In this document: one piece after another, positions 21,711 to 32,649 of the stretch
Numbering within the stretch: the first letter of the stretch is position 1
Layout: each line of letters opens with the position of its first letter
NCBI GenBank assembly: GCA_946811185.2
Contig: OX328099.1
Coordinates: forward strand, 39,171,299-39,235,298
Direction of reading: 5' to 3'
Source of the DNA: Hippopus hippopus
Lineage: Eukaryota; Mollusca; Bivalvia; Cardiida; Cardiidae
Length of the DNA: 64,000 bases
Program-made: the position numbers and the translations under genes
Notes under the pieces: model-generated
The model's input: the letters and a program-made list of their open reading frames with translations, nothing else
Database searches by the model: none
What the model was told of the DNA's origin: nothing

Positions 21711-21944
21711 TTAACATTTTACCACATAATCCCGAGTTTTAATGACTATGAGGAAGAGCCCTTTTGAAAACATTGTGGGAAATGGAAAAATGCTGGTTGC
21801 TAGCATTTTCTCCTTTTTCTACTATGTTTTTACTCCTTCAAAAACAGTTTCTATCATTTGATTCACATTTAATTTATCGGCAGTAATGCTTTCAACTTTG
21901 ACAAGTCCAGAATTTTGTTGTTTATTAAAATTTTAAAAAGTTAA
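21711..21944 (-). mobile_element. Family A TTAA-MITE, reverse, both TTAA sites
   Basis: Begins TTAACATTTTACCACATAAT and ends 'taaaaagttaa'. The palindrome at about 21771-21829 has the center 'gctggttgctagc'. Confidence 0.8.
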
Positions 21945-21954
21945 ATCTCATCAC

Positions 21955-21986
21955 GGATCGTATATACACATCTATATATACGATCC
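21955..21986. repeat. Perfect 12-base-pair hairpin
   Basis: ggatcgtatata and its inverse tatatacgatcc are separated by eight bases. It sits directly after the MITE end. No partner function visible. Confidence 0.6.
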
Positions 21987-21989
21987 CTG

Positions 21990-23172
21990 ATCTCATTAAA
22001 GAAAAAAGTATATCTTTAAAGTGTGTCAGTTTAACATTCCCGAGCTCCCTGCCTCATACGGCATGAAATACCACAGCATTACCTAAAACATGTTCAACAT
22101 ATTGATGAAAAATACAAGTGTCTTAATTGCGGATATAGTCTAGATCCATTATAAATGAATTATGTACGTTAGGATTTTCACTATCGTACCTGCACGCTAT
22201 TTTAAGCAGCAGTTTTATGATGACATGTTTTTTGTTGTTGTTTTTTTTTTTTTTAATCACGTGATCAGACTGGTGCTTTGGGATTGGCTGACCATTCATA
22301 TTACAGGAGTGCCATGCATAAAAATCGATTTGGATGAACAAAGAAAACTTGGAAGTTTTATGGCCTTCGTCTTCAACTGTAGCAACATCTTGTTGTCAGT
22401 AGATACCGGATTTTTCAAAACGTTTGATCAAAATACATCAGACATGTAAGGTTATATTAAACATAACACTGCACATATTGTGCAGTCTGATCACGACCTT
22501 CATTATCTGCGATATAAAGCTGAACAATCAGATGACCTGCACCTAGAAGCATGGATAACAGTGCATTGATACAGCTGAAATGAAGTTGAAAAAATAAATA
22601 AATAAATAAAAAATCATCACATTTAATGTGTCATCGTTGACTATGAAACCAGCAGGCAGGTATTGTTTTCTCTTGCCTTCTATAAGAGCAAACACACTTC
22701 TGAGGGTTTAGCAAAAGTAGAAACGATTTTCAAGTGGCAGACAATGGACATATAGATCTACGCCGTGCTTTTAAGGGGCTCTTTTGCAAAACCTCTCACA
22801 AAATATTGGATAACATGTCATCACAAGATGCAATAAAAAATCTCATAACAGGTCCATGCCATGATCGTAGCCAACACGCAATCCTGTTATCAACCTTCGT
22901 ATCGACAACGTTGCCTGTCAGACGGTTACGATGCGGGAGATACAACGGACATCGGTTTACACTCAAGTCGTCCGCGGATTAGACATAGCCCGCTTTAGGA
23001 AGAGTATTATCCGACATGTACCCCAAAGCCGGCGCTTTTGAAACTAATGACAAGGTGACGGCTTTAGCGGTGAAATGTTTAAAAATGTGATCGTCATATG
23101 TACAATAGATTTCCAATTTATCGTCATTACGGATCAGGTGATTTAAATATAACCAGAATCAACCCTTTAATT
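21990..23172. other. Upstream region of TIMM29, no other gene recognised
   Basis: No repeat family recognised apart from a poly-T run (22237-22256) and (AAAT)n at 22592-22609. From ~22850 the sequence is richer in CpG and may be promoter/5' UTR. An 82-codon frame at 22734-22982 has no recognisable homology and begins and ends without splice signals, so I do not call it. Confidence 0.4.
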
Positions 23173-23275
23173 ATGGCCTTTGTGTCGAAATTTTGCATTC
23201 GAAGACTCGGTCAGCGTGCTCTGTGTACAGCAGGACAACCGGCAGAAGTCCCCAGAAGCCGAGTGAAGAGACTAG
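23173..23275 (+). CDS. TIMM29: TIMM29, exon 1 (residues 1-34 and first base of 35)
   Basis: Starts ATGGCCTTTGTG and encodes MAFVSKFCIRRLGQRALC and so on. The peptide is short, rich in Arg/Lys and Ser and lacks acidic residues near its start, like a mitochondrial presequence. It ends at the strong donor GACTAG|GTAAGG. One base (G) is carried into exon 2, whose first two bases complete Val-35; the join is in frame and leads into DYAKG. An in-frame ATG 75 bases upstream exists, but its peptide does not look like a presequence, so the 23173 start is preferred. Confidence 0.75.
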
Positions 23276-23327
23276 GTAAGGGATGTCTACATGTTTTGTT
23301 ATGTTGGTTTTCGCGAGAAACCCAGTA

Positions 23328-23568
23328 CAATTATTGGGCATAATCGGCGCATAATCCTGGAAACTCCCCACGATGGATTGTGCTTGACAATTTTTGTGAG
23401 TGATGTAAGAAATGTACGGAATGAATGTTGAAATGCAAAGTATACTCAGTATAGGACTTTGGGTAATCACCATTTCAACATTCATTCCGTTCATTTCTTG
23501 CTTTATCCAAAAAAAATTGCCAAGCAAAATTCCATGATGGGGAGTGTCTGGGATTATGCCCAGTTATT
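23328..23568. mobile_element. ~240-base fold-back MITE in TIMM29 intron 1
   Basis: Left arm ('tgggcataatcggcgcataa', 'ggaatgaatgttgaaatg') and right arm ('catttcaacattcattccgt', 'gggattatgccca') are inverted copies about 100 bases long, with about 25 bases between them. It begins some 50 bases after the exon 1 donor. Confidence 0.75.
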
Positions 23569-23779
23569 GTTTAAAAAGCACATATGATATAACTATGAGA
23601 TAGACCTATCTGTAACAATTAAAAAAAAAAACCTAAGTGGATAAAGGGGGGAAATGATAGAAAGGAACTCTGTGAAAAGCTATATTCATTCTTAAAAAAT
23701 CTACAAAAATTCAGACTATTCAATTTTAAAAGTACATATTGTAGAAGGATTGAATTTACTGTAGCCAAATTTAATGTAG

Positions 23780-23901
23780 CTCAAACTCTGTGTGTAAGAA
23801 GAGGAGAAAATGCATGCACATTCTCCTTTTCTTACAATTGTCTCAAAAGCCCTTTGCATCAAGGTTGTTAAACTGCTGTCCATATGGTAAAGGATTAACT
23901 T
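23780..23901 (+). mobile_element. Family A MITE, degenerate right part
   Basis: 'agaggagaaaatgcatgcac', 'attctccttttcttacaatt', right end 'catatggtaaaggattaac'. Inside TIMM29 intron 1. Confidence 0.55.
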
Positions 23902-24287
23902 CTTAAAAGCATGTATAATAAACTTCAATGAAGCAATAAAGTGCAACTTCAGCAGTCGCTTTGGATAGATACTAGAAAGAACAAGATTCTTTCCATTGCA
24001 TAAATGGTAAAATTTTGGAACCAAAAAAAAAAATAGAATGATACACACCAAATATACAACTGACTAAGTATGACCATTAACATCGGAATAAATTATCACC
24101 GAAAAATGAACACTTTCTTTCCACTTGTAAAAAACGAGAATACACAGTACTAATTTAATATGTTACAGTGTAGAATGGTTGTCAAGGGTGATGAATTTTA
24201 ACAAACTACATTGCATCTGTAATGAGTAATACAGAGGTTATGTCTCAATATCATTACACATTTATATGTAAGCTGAAGTATAACTCG

Positions 24288-24522
24288 TTAATCCTTTACC
24301 ACACAATCCAGACTTAACAACCCAGAGGAAAAGAGGCTTTTGAAAACATTGTGGGAAAAGGAGAAAATGCTGATAACCAGCATTTTCTCCTATTTCCACA
24401 ATGTTTAAACTTTACTACCCTTTCAAGAACAAATCTGGTCATTTGGGCCACCTTTAATTTGTTGTCTGAATTTGCTTTCAATTTTGACCTGTCTAAAATT
24501 TTGTCGTTCGATAAGGAGTTAA
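24288..24522 (-). mobile_element. Family A TTAA-MITE, reverse, both TTAA sites
   Basis: Begins TTAATCCTTTACCACACAATC and ends 'cgttcgataaggagttaa'. The palindrome is at 24342-24403. It lies in TIMM29 intron 1. Confidence 0.85.
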
Positions 24523-24836
24523 GCCAAACCCAAAGCAGCAATGTTCTTTGCCAGATCAAAATCATATCGATAAATCTGTAGCACCAGTAGCAGTATCATT
24601 TCTGTGAATTTTGGTCATTTTGGGTAACTAATTACAGATAAAAGGAGGTTTGAAATAAAAGTTAACACACACATGCATACACCGATAAACTGGCACATGC
24701 ACTGACAACAGACACATTGGTATGACATAAACTTGCTGGCCTTTTGAGAAAGTTTTTTTGACACTGATATGATATCCAACAGTGTTTGTCATGAGTTTGT
24801 AACTTACATTATTTTTTGAAATATTATTCTTTACAG

Positions 24837-25396
24837 TGGATTATGCAAAGGGTATTCTAGAAGACTATAGAACAGTTGCTGTGGAAACGTGGCAGGATAT
24901 GAAAGACAGGCCTATTAAATCATCCTTCTACATCTCACTGATAGCTGGAGTTGTAGTATTAGTAAAGACAAACCCTGGAGAGAAAGAATTCTACACACGA
25001 ATTACAGAAAACTCAACAGAACTAATGCTGGTTGGAGAGCCAATCAGGAATAAGACCTCTGTATCTTATGTCAGCCATATTGCAAAAGAAGCTAGTGAGT
25101 CAAGGTTAAGATGTTATAATCTTGGTTTGTTTTCCCTGATTTGTTCAAGGCCATATGGGCCCCAACTTGGCCTTTATGAAGCAAACTGTAAATATGTTAA
25201 GCCTCATTGGACAGAGTTTCATAAATATATTATTGATATTGGAGTGCTTGGTAAATGGATAAATTTAGAAAAAGCAATGCAAAATTATGATGTTCAACCG
25301 GACGAGTGGCTAACTGATGGACAACCAAATGAAAAGTACAGTGATTTTATAGAGAGAAATCAAAATCTGATATCCTGGGACATGAAAATGAAATAA
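24837..25396 (+). CDS. TIMM29: TIMM29, exon 2 (residues 35-220)
   Basis: Follows the acceptor ttctttacag. TIMM29 (Tim29, C19orf52) is a subunit of the metazoan TIM22 complex, which inserts multi-pass carrier proteins into the mitochondrial inner membrane; Tim29 also contacts the TOM complex. Features: DYAKGILEDYRTVA (~36-49) matches the DYxEAxxD start of the conserved domain; RPIKSSFYISLIAGVVVLVK (~59-78) is its single membrane segment; LRCYNLGLFSLICSRPYGPQ (~125-144) and the C(K/R)Y..PxWT pattern (ANCKYVKPHWTEF) followed by DIGVLGKW are the most diagnostic parts. Total 220 residues against 260 in human, the difference being mainly a shorter C-terminal tail after the DVQPDEW region. The TAA is at 25394-25396. 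The gene stands alone on this strand. Confidence 0.92.
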
Positions 25397-25473
25397 GAAA
25401 TACTTTACTGAAGATTTATTCAACTTTTTCAACAAGTTAGGACATAAAATCACATTATCTGATTAACTCCTCA

Positions 25474-25479
25474 AATAAA
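25474..25479 (+). promoter_or_regulatory. Candidate polyadenylation signal of TIMM29
   Basis: AATAAA 78 bases after the TIMM29 stop codon, the first such signal downstream. Confidence 0.5.
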
Positions 25480-25914
25480 TTTCCAGCAAACAACCTTAAA
25501 AAGATCCTTGTTTTTTCTTGAATACATGACTGTGAAAACATATGTGGTGAAAGGAGAATTTTGTAGTTATAATGAATAATTTGTTCAGTTCTAATGCCCC
25601 AGTGTTTTCAAAAGAACTGGTATGCACTGAAAGGTAGAAATTACATCGTTATGCCTATCACAGTCTCAAAGTTTTAAAAATATGTTTTGGAATAGCGTGG
25701 ATCAAGAGTCTGTGAAGTCTGACCCTTGATTTATAGTCTAATTTTTAACTCCATTAATGAAAGGCCAATGAGCACAGGTCTTAGCCTTGTGTCCCTTGTG
25801 CATGTGTGTCAGTGTGTGTGTTATCTTTTATCATCAACATCATCGTCTTTGAAACTACTTATCCAATTTTGACAAAACTTCACAGAAATGATCCTGCTGT
25901 AGCCCTCTTTGGGA

Positions 25915-26112
25915 TTCCTCCAAAGAATATGAGAGGCCTGTTGTAAACATTGTGGGAAATGCAGAAAATGCTACTTGCCAACATTTTCTCCTTTTCCCAC
26001 AATGTTTGGTACCTTTACAAAAACAATTTCCATCATTTGAGCCACATTTAAATTGTCATCTGCAAATTTTTTTAATTTGGATAAGTGTACATATTATCAT
26101 TTGGTAGAGTTA
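25915..26112 (-). mobile_element. Family A MITE, reverse
   Basis: Left end degraded ('ctccaaagaatatgagaggc'), palindrome at 25944-26008, right end 'atttggtagagttaa'. Confidence 0.7.
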
Positions 26113-26239
26113 AATGTTTATTTGGTGGACCTCTGTCAGATTTCTTGACATAGGTTTGATCTTGCAAACAGCATGGCTGCTGTGAGCTTGTCTTAATTAT
26201 AAAGGGGAAAAAAAAACTTAATTTAACTGTATACAACTC

Positions 26240-26449
26240 AGTCATGAGTTTTGACATGCGTAAGGATGAAAGCTTTTGAAAACATCGTGGGAAAAGGAGA
26301 AAATGCTGGTAACCAGCATTTTCTCCTTTTCCCACAATGTTTTCTATCCTCTCAGAGACAAATTTCATCACTTGAGCCACAGTTGAACTGTCGTCTGCAA
26401 ATGCTTTCAATTTAGATGTGTCAAAACTTTTGTCGCGCGGTAAAGAGTT
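26240..26449 (-). mobile_element. Family A MITE, reverse, with a near-perfect palindrome
   Basis: The palindrome at 26277-26342 has arms of about 30 bases with only one mismatch around a single central A. It ends 'cgcgcggtaaagagttaa'. The SINE that follows uses part of this end as its target site. Confidence 0.8.
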
Positions 26450-26719
26450 AAGAGCCCGCCATGGTAGCTCAGTGGTAAGCATATCCGACTCGTGATCTTG
26501 TGGTTGTGAGTTTGATACCCGGTTGAGGCAAACCTTCTTTCCAGTGATTTTTCGTCTCTCACATCTGATGCATGTGAGAAAAGTAGTCAGTGACTTGGAA
26601 AGAAAGTTGTTTTGATACTTGTACGAGAAAGCCTGGAAACACGTGCGTAGGTGCACTGGCTTCCATGATTTAACCTAACATGTTAAAACAGCATTAAACC
26701 CCAATACGAACAAATAAAC
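26450..26719 (+). mobile_element. tRNA-derived SINE, complete with target duplication
   Basis: The head at 26453-26525 is tRNA-like: 'tggtagctcagtggtaagc' carries an A-box (internal RNA polymerase III promoter), and 'gtgagtttgatacccgg' about 40 bases on carries a B-box like that of tRNAs. The body shares 'ttctttcca', 'gatgcatgtgagaaaa' and 'gcctggaaacacgtgcgtag' with the other copies. The tail is 'gcattaaaccccaatacgaa' + (caaata)-type repeats. AAAGAGTT flanks both sides (26442-26449, 26720-26727). It depends on a LINE for reverse transcription. Confidence 0.85.
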
Positions 26720-26727
26720 AAAGAGTT

Positions 26728-27446
26728 GGATAAAAAGAGTTGCGATAAAAGAAGGGAAATAAGTCATATTGTACTCATTACAGATGAGTGGTAGTTAATT
26801 ACCATTTATCTCCCTTGAATATCAAAACTGCCCTTTAACATGATCGGTATTTTGTATTCAAGTTTCTGGTTTAGAAAATGTTGTTTTCATTGATGGGGAT
26901 TTATTCTGATGTTAATGGTTATACATGTACTAAGATGTGTTGAATTTTAAGTATCATTCTTTTTTTGTTGTTCTACAACTACCATTTGTTTCAAAGAGAA
27001 AAATGTTTTCTGGCAAGTTGTGGAAATCTTGTCAAAGTACTCTTTTTTTCAGAGTCAGTCCATTGATATTTTCCATGAATGATGCTTGAGTAGACCTGAT
27101 TGTATTCACTGACAACATCTTGGCTTGTGAAAACGATAATACTTTTTTTGGGCTTTGCTTATTTTCTCTTGGAAATTTATTGCCACACAGACTTCCGATG
27201 GGTTAATGTTACTGTCGATGCCAATTGGTTGAAATTCACATTTAATTAAAAAGGCAGACAAGTGATACTGGGCCACCATGTCTCTTTTGTTTTGATTCTT
27301 GCAAACCAACTCCCAAATTCACATCTACGAAAAATAGATACAATATACATTTACAAAAAAGTGTTGTAAAGTATAGATATTAAATTCTTTCTGTACTAAA
27401 CCTAGCTCAACAATGAGAAAGGTATATTGGCTGTATAAATAAAAGT
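26728..27446. other. No gene recognised
   Basis: AT-rich, without repeats of the named families. A 67-codon minus frame at 27106-27309 has no recognisable motif or splice sites. Confidence 0.45.
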
Positions 27447-27577
27447 CATTGACAACATTGTGGGAAAACAAGAAAATGCTGGGTACCGAAAACAGTTTCC
27501 ACCATTTAATCCTTTTTTGTTTTCTGCAAATGGTTTGAATTTGAACAAGTCTAGAATTTTGTCATCCACTAAGAGCT
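27447..27577 (-). mobile_element. Family A MITE with one palindrome arm deleted
   Basis: Left arm 'acaacattgtgggaaaacaa' + 'gaaaatgctgggtacc', then directly 'gaaaacagtttccaccattt'. The right arm has been removed exactly at the palindrome, as expected of a deletion through a hairpin. Confidence 0.6.
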
Positions 27578-27613
27578 ACGAGTAGCTACTGAGGCCCTAA
27601 ATAAGATATGTTT

Positions 27614-27838
27614 AGCGCTTCACCACACGACAAAAGAGTAGACTTGTCAAAATTGGAAGTATTTACAGAAAACATTTAAAATGTAGCTCAAATGATGACA
27701 TTAGTCTTTGATGGGTAGAAAGCATTGTGGGAAAAGGAGAAAATGCTGGTTACCAGCATTTCTTTTTTTCCCACAATGTGTTGAAAAGGCTTCTTTCTCA
27801 GGGTTGTTAAAACACGGGATTGTGTGGCAAAGGGTTAA
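27614..27838 (+). mobile_element. Family A MITE
   Basis: Begins 'gcgcttcaccacacgac' and ends 'gtgtggcaaagggttaa'. The palindrome at 27721-27779 lacks a few bases in the right arm. Confidence 0.75.
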
Positions 27839-28219
27839 CCTTTTCCCTGCAGTTTACATTCACGTCCATGGATGTATTTAGGAGAGTGTAAAGCAAGATC
27901 AGGCAGCAAATACATGCAATCAAATCTTGCTGTACTCTCAGGTCAGGTCAACCCAATCTAATGCCTAGTAACTTTACGAAATTTATTTTTGATTGTCAAC
28001 AATTTATATTTGGCAGGATAAGGGTTTATATACAAAAATCAACAAGTGATTCAATTAAAGTTTAACAGATTTATTAGTGGACTTTGCCCATCTCTAAATT
28101 AATATTTATTAATAAAAATGAAAAATGATAAATACAATTTGAAAGAAAACCATTATATAACCAAATGTGTACATTACAACCACAGGCACAAGTCAAACAG
28201 GTACACTGGTGAAATACAT

Positions 28220-28439
28220 TAACCCCATACCAAACAGTGACATGTTTAAAGCATCCCAAGATAGAAGCCTTTTAAAAACATTGTGGGAAAAGGAGAAAAT
28301 GCTGGAAACCAGCATTTTCTCCTTTTCCCCACGTTTTCTACCCTTTTCAAGATAGAAATCATCTTTAGAGCTACATTTGTCATCTGCACATGCTTTCAAT
28401 TTGGTAGGGTCAAAATTTTTTTTCATATGGTTCAGAGTT
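28220..28439 (-). mobile_element. Family A MITE, reverse
   Basis: Begins TTAACCCCATACCAAACAGTG. The palindrome at 28279-28336 has center 'gctggaaaccagc'. The right end is degraded. Confidence 0.7.
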
Positions 28440-28476
28440 GACCAAAATGCACTGCAAATAAACTTATTACCTCCTA

Positions 28477-28670
28477 AATCCTTACTAAATGACAAAAAAT
28501 TTAGGCTTGTCAAATGCAGACAACATTCAATTTGTCTGTAAATGAGTAGAAAACATTGTAAAAAAAGATAGAGGAAATGCTGGTTACCAGCATTTTCTCC
28601 TTTAAGCGCAATGTGTTTGAAAACCTTTCACAGTTTCATTTAAACTTAAGATTGTTTGGTAAAGAGTTAA
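28477..28670 (+). mobile_element. Family A MITE sharing its right TTAA with the next copy
   Basis: Begins 'aaatccttactaaatgac', palindrome about 28552-28612, right end GTTTGGTAAAGAGTTAA. Confidence 0.7.
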
Positions 28671-28893
28671 TCCATTTCCGTAAAATCCCAAGTTTTAATG
28701 ATCCTGGAAAATAAGACTTTTGAAAACACTGTGGAAAAATGAGAAAATGCTGGTAACCAGCATTTTCTCCTTTTTCCACAATGTTTTCTAATTCTTCAGA
28801 AACAAATCCAATAATTTGAACCATATGTAAATTGTTGTCTGCAAATGCTTTGAACTTGGACCAGCCTAAAATTTTGCCATTTGGTAAATAGTT
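28667..28893 (-). mobile_element. Family A MITE, reverse, joined at TTAA
   Basis: Begins TTAATCCATTTCCGTAAAATC. In the palindrome (28726-28792) both arms have A where most copies have G (gtggaaaaa- instead of gtgggaaaa-), a paired change. The right end is 'atttggtaaatagtt'. Confidence 0.75.
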
Positions 28894-29176
28894 ACTCTAA
28901 GTTTACAGCAGACAACTTGGTAAATGTTCTTGTAAAATTTGGATAATCAACAGGAATTAAGAGTTTGCCCATTAAGTGAAAACACTGTGGCAAAATGACA
29001 AATATCCTCTTTTGAGCATTTTTCCATTTTACCACTATGTTTCAAAGGTGTACTGCTACAAAGTGAAAAGAAAGAAGGGGGGTAACTGCAGGAGTTCATT
29101 AGATTGTAGATCCAAGATTAGAGTGTTCACAATATGAGGTCTGATTCCTAGGTTTACTGATCCTCTTTTTCGTGTT

Positions 29177-29400
29177 CTCAACTCTTAACTAAAATTTTCA
29201 ACTTGTCCAAATTTAAAGAATTTGCAGGTGACAAAATAAATTTGACTCAAAAACTAAAATTTGTTTTCCTAAGAGTAGACAAGAATGTTGAAAAAAGAAG
29301 AAATGTTAGTTACCAGCATTTTCTCCTTATCCCCCATTATTTTCAGAAGCATTCTGTCTTTTCGGTTGTTAAAAGTTGGGATTGTATGGTAAAGGGTTAA
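29177..29400 (+). mobile_element. Family A MITE
   Basis: Begins 'caactcttaactaaaatttt' and ends 'ttgtatggtaaagggttaa'. The palindrome near 29281-29342 is imperfect. Confidence 0.7.
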
Positions 29401-29537
29401 ATGCTGTCTACTGCATGAATATAAAAAGCTGTATTGTGTTATACAAATGGATGATAGGTGTGCAGAACTTTCAACTGATTATCATCAATCAGAGGGGAAA
29501 AAAGTCAAAGTTATACTGCACTCAAATTAATGCTTTA

Positions 29538-29722
29538 CAAGAAAAAAAAATTTTAGATTTCCAAATTGAAAGTATTGGCAGATGGCAAATTAAATTTGGC
29601 TCAAATGATGGGATTTGTGAAAGATTAAAATCCATTTTGGCAAAAAGAGAAAACCCTGGTGTCCCTCTCCAATGTTTTCAAAGGCCTTCCATGGAGTCAT
29701 TAAGAAAACAGATTGTTTGGTA
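29538..29722 (+). mobile_element. Family A MITE, degenerate
   Basis: 'ttagatttccaaattgaaag' and 'agattgtttggtaag'. Most of the palindrome is gone ('aaaaccctggtgtccctctc'). Confidence 0.55.
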
Positions 29723-29741
29723 AGTCGAACTCTTATGTATT

Positions 29742-29967
29742 TTAACCCTTTACCAAACAATTCTCTATTTGAACGACTCTGGAAAAGAGGGGCTTTTAAA
29801 AATATGGGAATATAATTTTGAAAATATAACCAGCATTTTCTCTTTTCTCTGCAATGTTTTGTATATCTTTAAAAAACAAATTTCATACATTGAGCTAATC
29901 ATATGTTGCAACTGCAAACCCTTTCGGTTTGGGCAGTTCTAAAATTTTCTTGTTTTGTTAGAGTTAA
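29742..29967 (-). mobile_element. Family A TTAA-MITE, reverse, both TTAA sites
   Basis: Begins TTAACCCTTTACCAAACAATT and ends 'ttgttttgttagagttaa'. The palindrome has diverged. Confidence 0.75.
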
Positions 29968-30271
29968 CAAATTCAAGCCACAATTTTCTAAAAATGAAAC
30001 ATAAAACTTTAAGTATTCGATCTGAAAAAGCAATAGTTTCTCCTTCTCACACTGTTTTAAAATACCATAATGGTACCTAAAAAGTACTTTGATACATTCA
30101 TTTACTTAACTTCATTAGGGACTCTGTATTCATACAGGGATAGGCAAACTCAACCTAGTACCTGATTTAAGACTGCATAGTGCTGTGTACTGAAATTTCG
30201 ATATTCTAACCAAGCCCAGGGGCTTAACCAGGAGTTTAGAATCTTTACGCAGTCTGAATTGAGTGGTAATT

Positions 30272-30370
30272 TACCCTTTGGCTGCTAAGAGCGATACAGT
30301 GTGCCTTTGCAGACTGTGGATCAAGTTAGACTGCACAGATTGTGTGATTACTGGTAGACTGTGTTCCTTC
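30272..30370. mobile_element. Family C repeat, left part
   Basis: 'ttaccctttggctgctaaga', 'tgcctttgcagactgtggat', 'cagactgtgttcc'. Same ends as the copy at 59.0 kb. Confidence 0.4.
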
Positions 30371-30729
30371 GAGAATAAACGAGTGTTGCTTATTCCTGTA
30401 TAACATATAGAGTTCCTTGTTTCATTTTAAATAAAATACAGCAAAACAATTTGAAATCCACTTTCAATACTCCAAATAGTGCAATTTAGAGCAATGTAAG
30501 TTTCTGGCTAGGAAACCTAAAAATGCACCAGTCCTATGTGTTCAATATCACATTAGTCTTAAGGCTTCCCTAGGTCTTTGTTACCCACTCACCACATTAC
30601 TAACAGCAAGTCACATTGTGACAAAAGGAAAAACAGTAGGTTACCAACAATTTCTACTTTTGGTACAAAATTTTCCCATGAATTCATGCTTAAAACCTTC
30701 ATTCATGCTAATTATCCTTGCTTTATTTC

Positions 30730-30937
30730 TTAACAACTCTCAAACAACAAAATTGTAAACCTGTCCAAATTGAAAACAATCCCAGATGATAAAATTAATG
30801 TGGTTCATAAACTGAATTTTGTTTTTGGAAGAGTAGAAAACACTGTGGTTACTAGCATTTTCTCATTCTCCCACAATGGTTTCAAAAGCTTTCTTTCTCA
30901 TGGTCGTGAAAGCTTAGGATTGTTTGGTAAAGGGTTC
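30730..30937 (+). mobile_element. Family A MITE
   Basis: Begins TTAACAACTCTCAAACAAC and ends 'ttgtttggtaaagggttc'. The left palindrome arm is largely missing ('cactgtggttactagcattt'). Confidence 0.7.
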
Positions 30938-31472
30938 AGGAGGTAATGAGTTAATACCCTTTTCTTCAAATATAAGTCGTACTTGAACAATTCATTCAAC
31001 TGAAATTTCAAAATAATGTATTTTGAAGATGGGGAAAGTCCAAAAAGCAAAGATTTAGCTGCATGAATAAATAATCTGAAAATCATACACTAATAAAAGG
31101 AGAAGTCATTGTTAGGCATTCCTCAATTTCTTATCATTTATATTTTGCCAAAGGTAATTCAATACCAATAATCAAGATGTATAATTTCATCCAAATTGCA
31201 CTGAATTTTGACCGAAACTACTGACAGAGCTATGGGGAGTGTTGAGTATGATCAGACTGCATGTATGTGTCAAATGATCTTGTTTTACACTCTCCGCAAA
31301 ATAAATTTTTTGTTGTGAACAGCTGGACAAGGATTAAACCTTTTCAACAGTAGGAAGTATACATGGGTGAAATATGAATTTTTGAAAATTCCTGAAATCA
31401 AAAAAATTTACCAATGGCAATACAGAAAATGAAGGAAAAAAAAAAAGGGGGTGGTTTGAACGCCTGTTTAAT

Positions 31473-32072
31473 AACTACAGGCGCTTGAGCGCCCGTATCG
31501 CTCCACAGGCCTGGTATTTCTATAATGGCGAAAGGAAGTTTTTAACAATTATCATTCAATCCTGCATTTTAGCTCACTGAAGAAACAATTTGGTAGACAA
31601 CCACCATAGGAACTTACCTGCAAAACAACAATGAAATCCAATGAATAGTTTTAGAGAAGAAATTTTTCAAAGATTTTACTTTATACCATAAAAGGAAAAT
31701 GAGTCTCCCATAAAAAGCCATGTTTTTTGACAGATCTTTTTTTTTTTAAGGAATTCTGTAAACCTGTATCTAAGGAACATTCCTGCAAAATAATAATGCT
31801 ATCCAAATAGCGGTTTGGGAGAAGATTTTTAAAGGTTTTTTACTTTGGTTGCCATGGCAACCAGAATTCTTCATGGAACACAATTATTTGAAGGAATTTG
31901 AAAGAGGACCACCAAAGGAACATTCCTGTGAAATTTGGTAAAAATCCAGTCAATAGTTTCTGAGAAGTTTTTTAAAGAAAAAGTTTACGGACGCACGCAC
32001 GGACGGACGGATGGACGCACGACGGACACAACGCCATGACAATAGCTCGCTGGCCTTCGGCCAGTGGAGCTA
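31473..32072 (+). mobile_element. Helentron/pearl-like element, copy 2 of a close pair
   Basis: Near-identical to 10829-11439, with the same 5' hairpin (aggcgcttgagcgcc), the palindrome ggttgccatggcaacc at 31847-31862, a shorter (ACGG)n run at ~31988-32020 and the end hairpin ctggccttcggccag + TGGAGCTAA. The visible differences are a few substitutions, a 3-base gap in 'gaggag' tracts and the microsatellite length. Confidence 0.8.
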
Positions 32073-32418
32073 AAAATGATCCTGCAATCAGGCACAGACC
32101 TGAAAACTTTCACCCATGAAAATGCCACATTTGAATTCTTTTTCCACTTCCCTCATGTAACATTCCGCTACAATACACTAAGATGTGGCTCCATTATTTT
32201 CCAAAATACACAAATGCCCAATTGCTGACTATTCAAAATAAGATATAACTGCCAAATTCATTATATACTGTGGAACCTGACCTGATTGCCGCTAGATATA
32301 GGGTGATGTCATATTTTATAATGAGTTGGCTGTTTACAAAACAACAACATTTATAGACTTGTTAGAAATTGAAAGCATTTGCAGACGCAAACATGGCTCA
32401 AATATTGGAATTTGTCAA

Positions 32419-32649
32419 TTAACTCTTTACCAAACGACAAAATTTTAGACTCCTCCAAATTGAAAGCGTTTGCAGACGACAAAAAATAAAAGTGACTGAA
32501 AATTCGAAATTTGTTTTGTGAAGGGTAGAAAACATTGTGGGAAAAGGAGAAAATGCTGGTTACCAGCATTTTCTCCTTTTCCCACAATGTTTTTGAAAGG
32601 CTTCTATCTCAGGGTCGTAAAAACCAGGGATTGTTTGGCAAAGGGTTAA
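32419..32649 (+). mobile_element. Family A TTAA-MITE, best consensus-like copy
   Basis: 231 bases, TTAACTCTTTACCAAACGAC to GTTTGGCAAAGGGTTAA. The palindrome at 32529-32592 is perfect for about 30 bases on each side of one central base. Confidence 0.88.

Noticed and set aside
22734..22982. 82-codon frame upstream of TIMM29
   Set aside because: No recognisable domain, no splice borders, and it sits where promoter or UTR is expected.
23098..23172. Upstream in-frame ATG extending TIMM29 by 25 residues
   Set aside because: The extension does not look like a mitochondrial presequence, while the peptide from 23173 does; the shorter start was preferred.
26453..26525. Possible true tRNA gene
   Set aside because: A- and B-box sequences are present, but the acceptor and anticodon stems do not pair and a SINE body follows, so it is a SINE head.
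26072..26656. 194-codon minus frame
   Set aside because: It runs through a family A MITE and a SINE on the antisense strand; no gene content.
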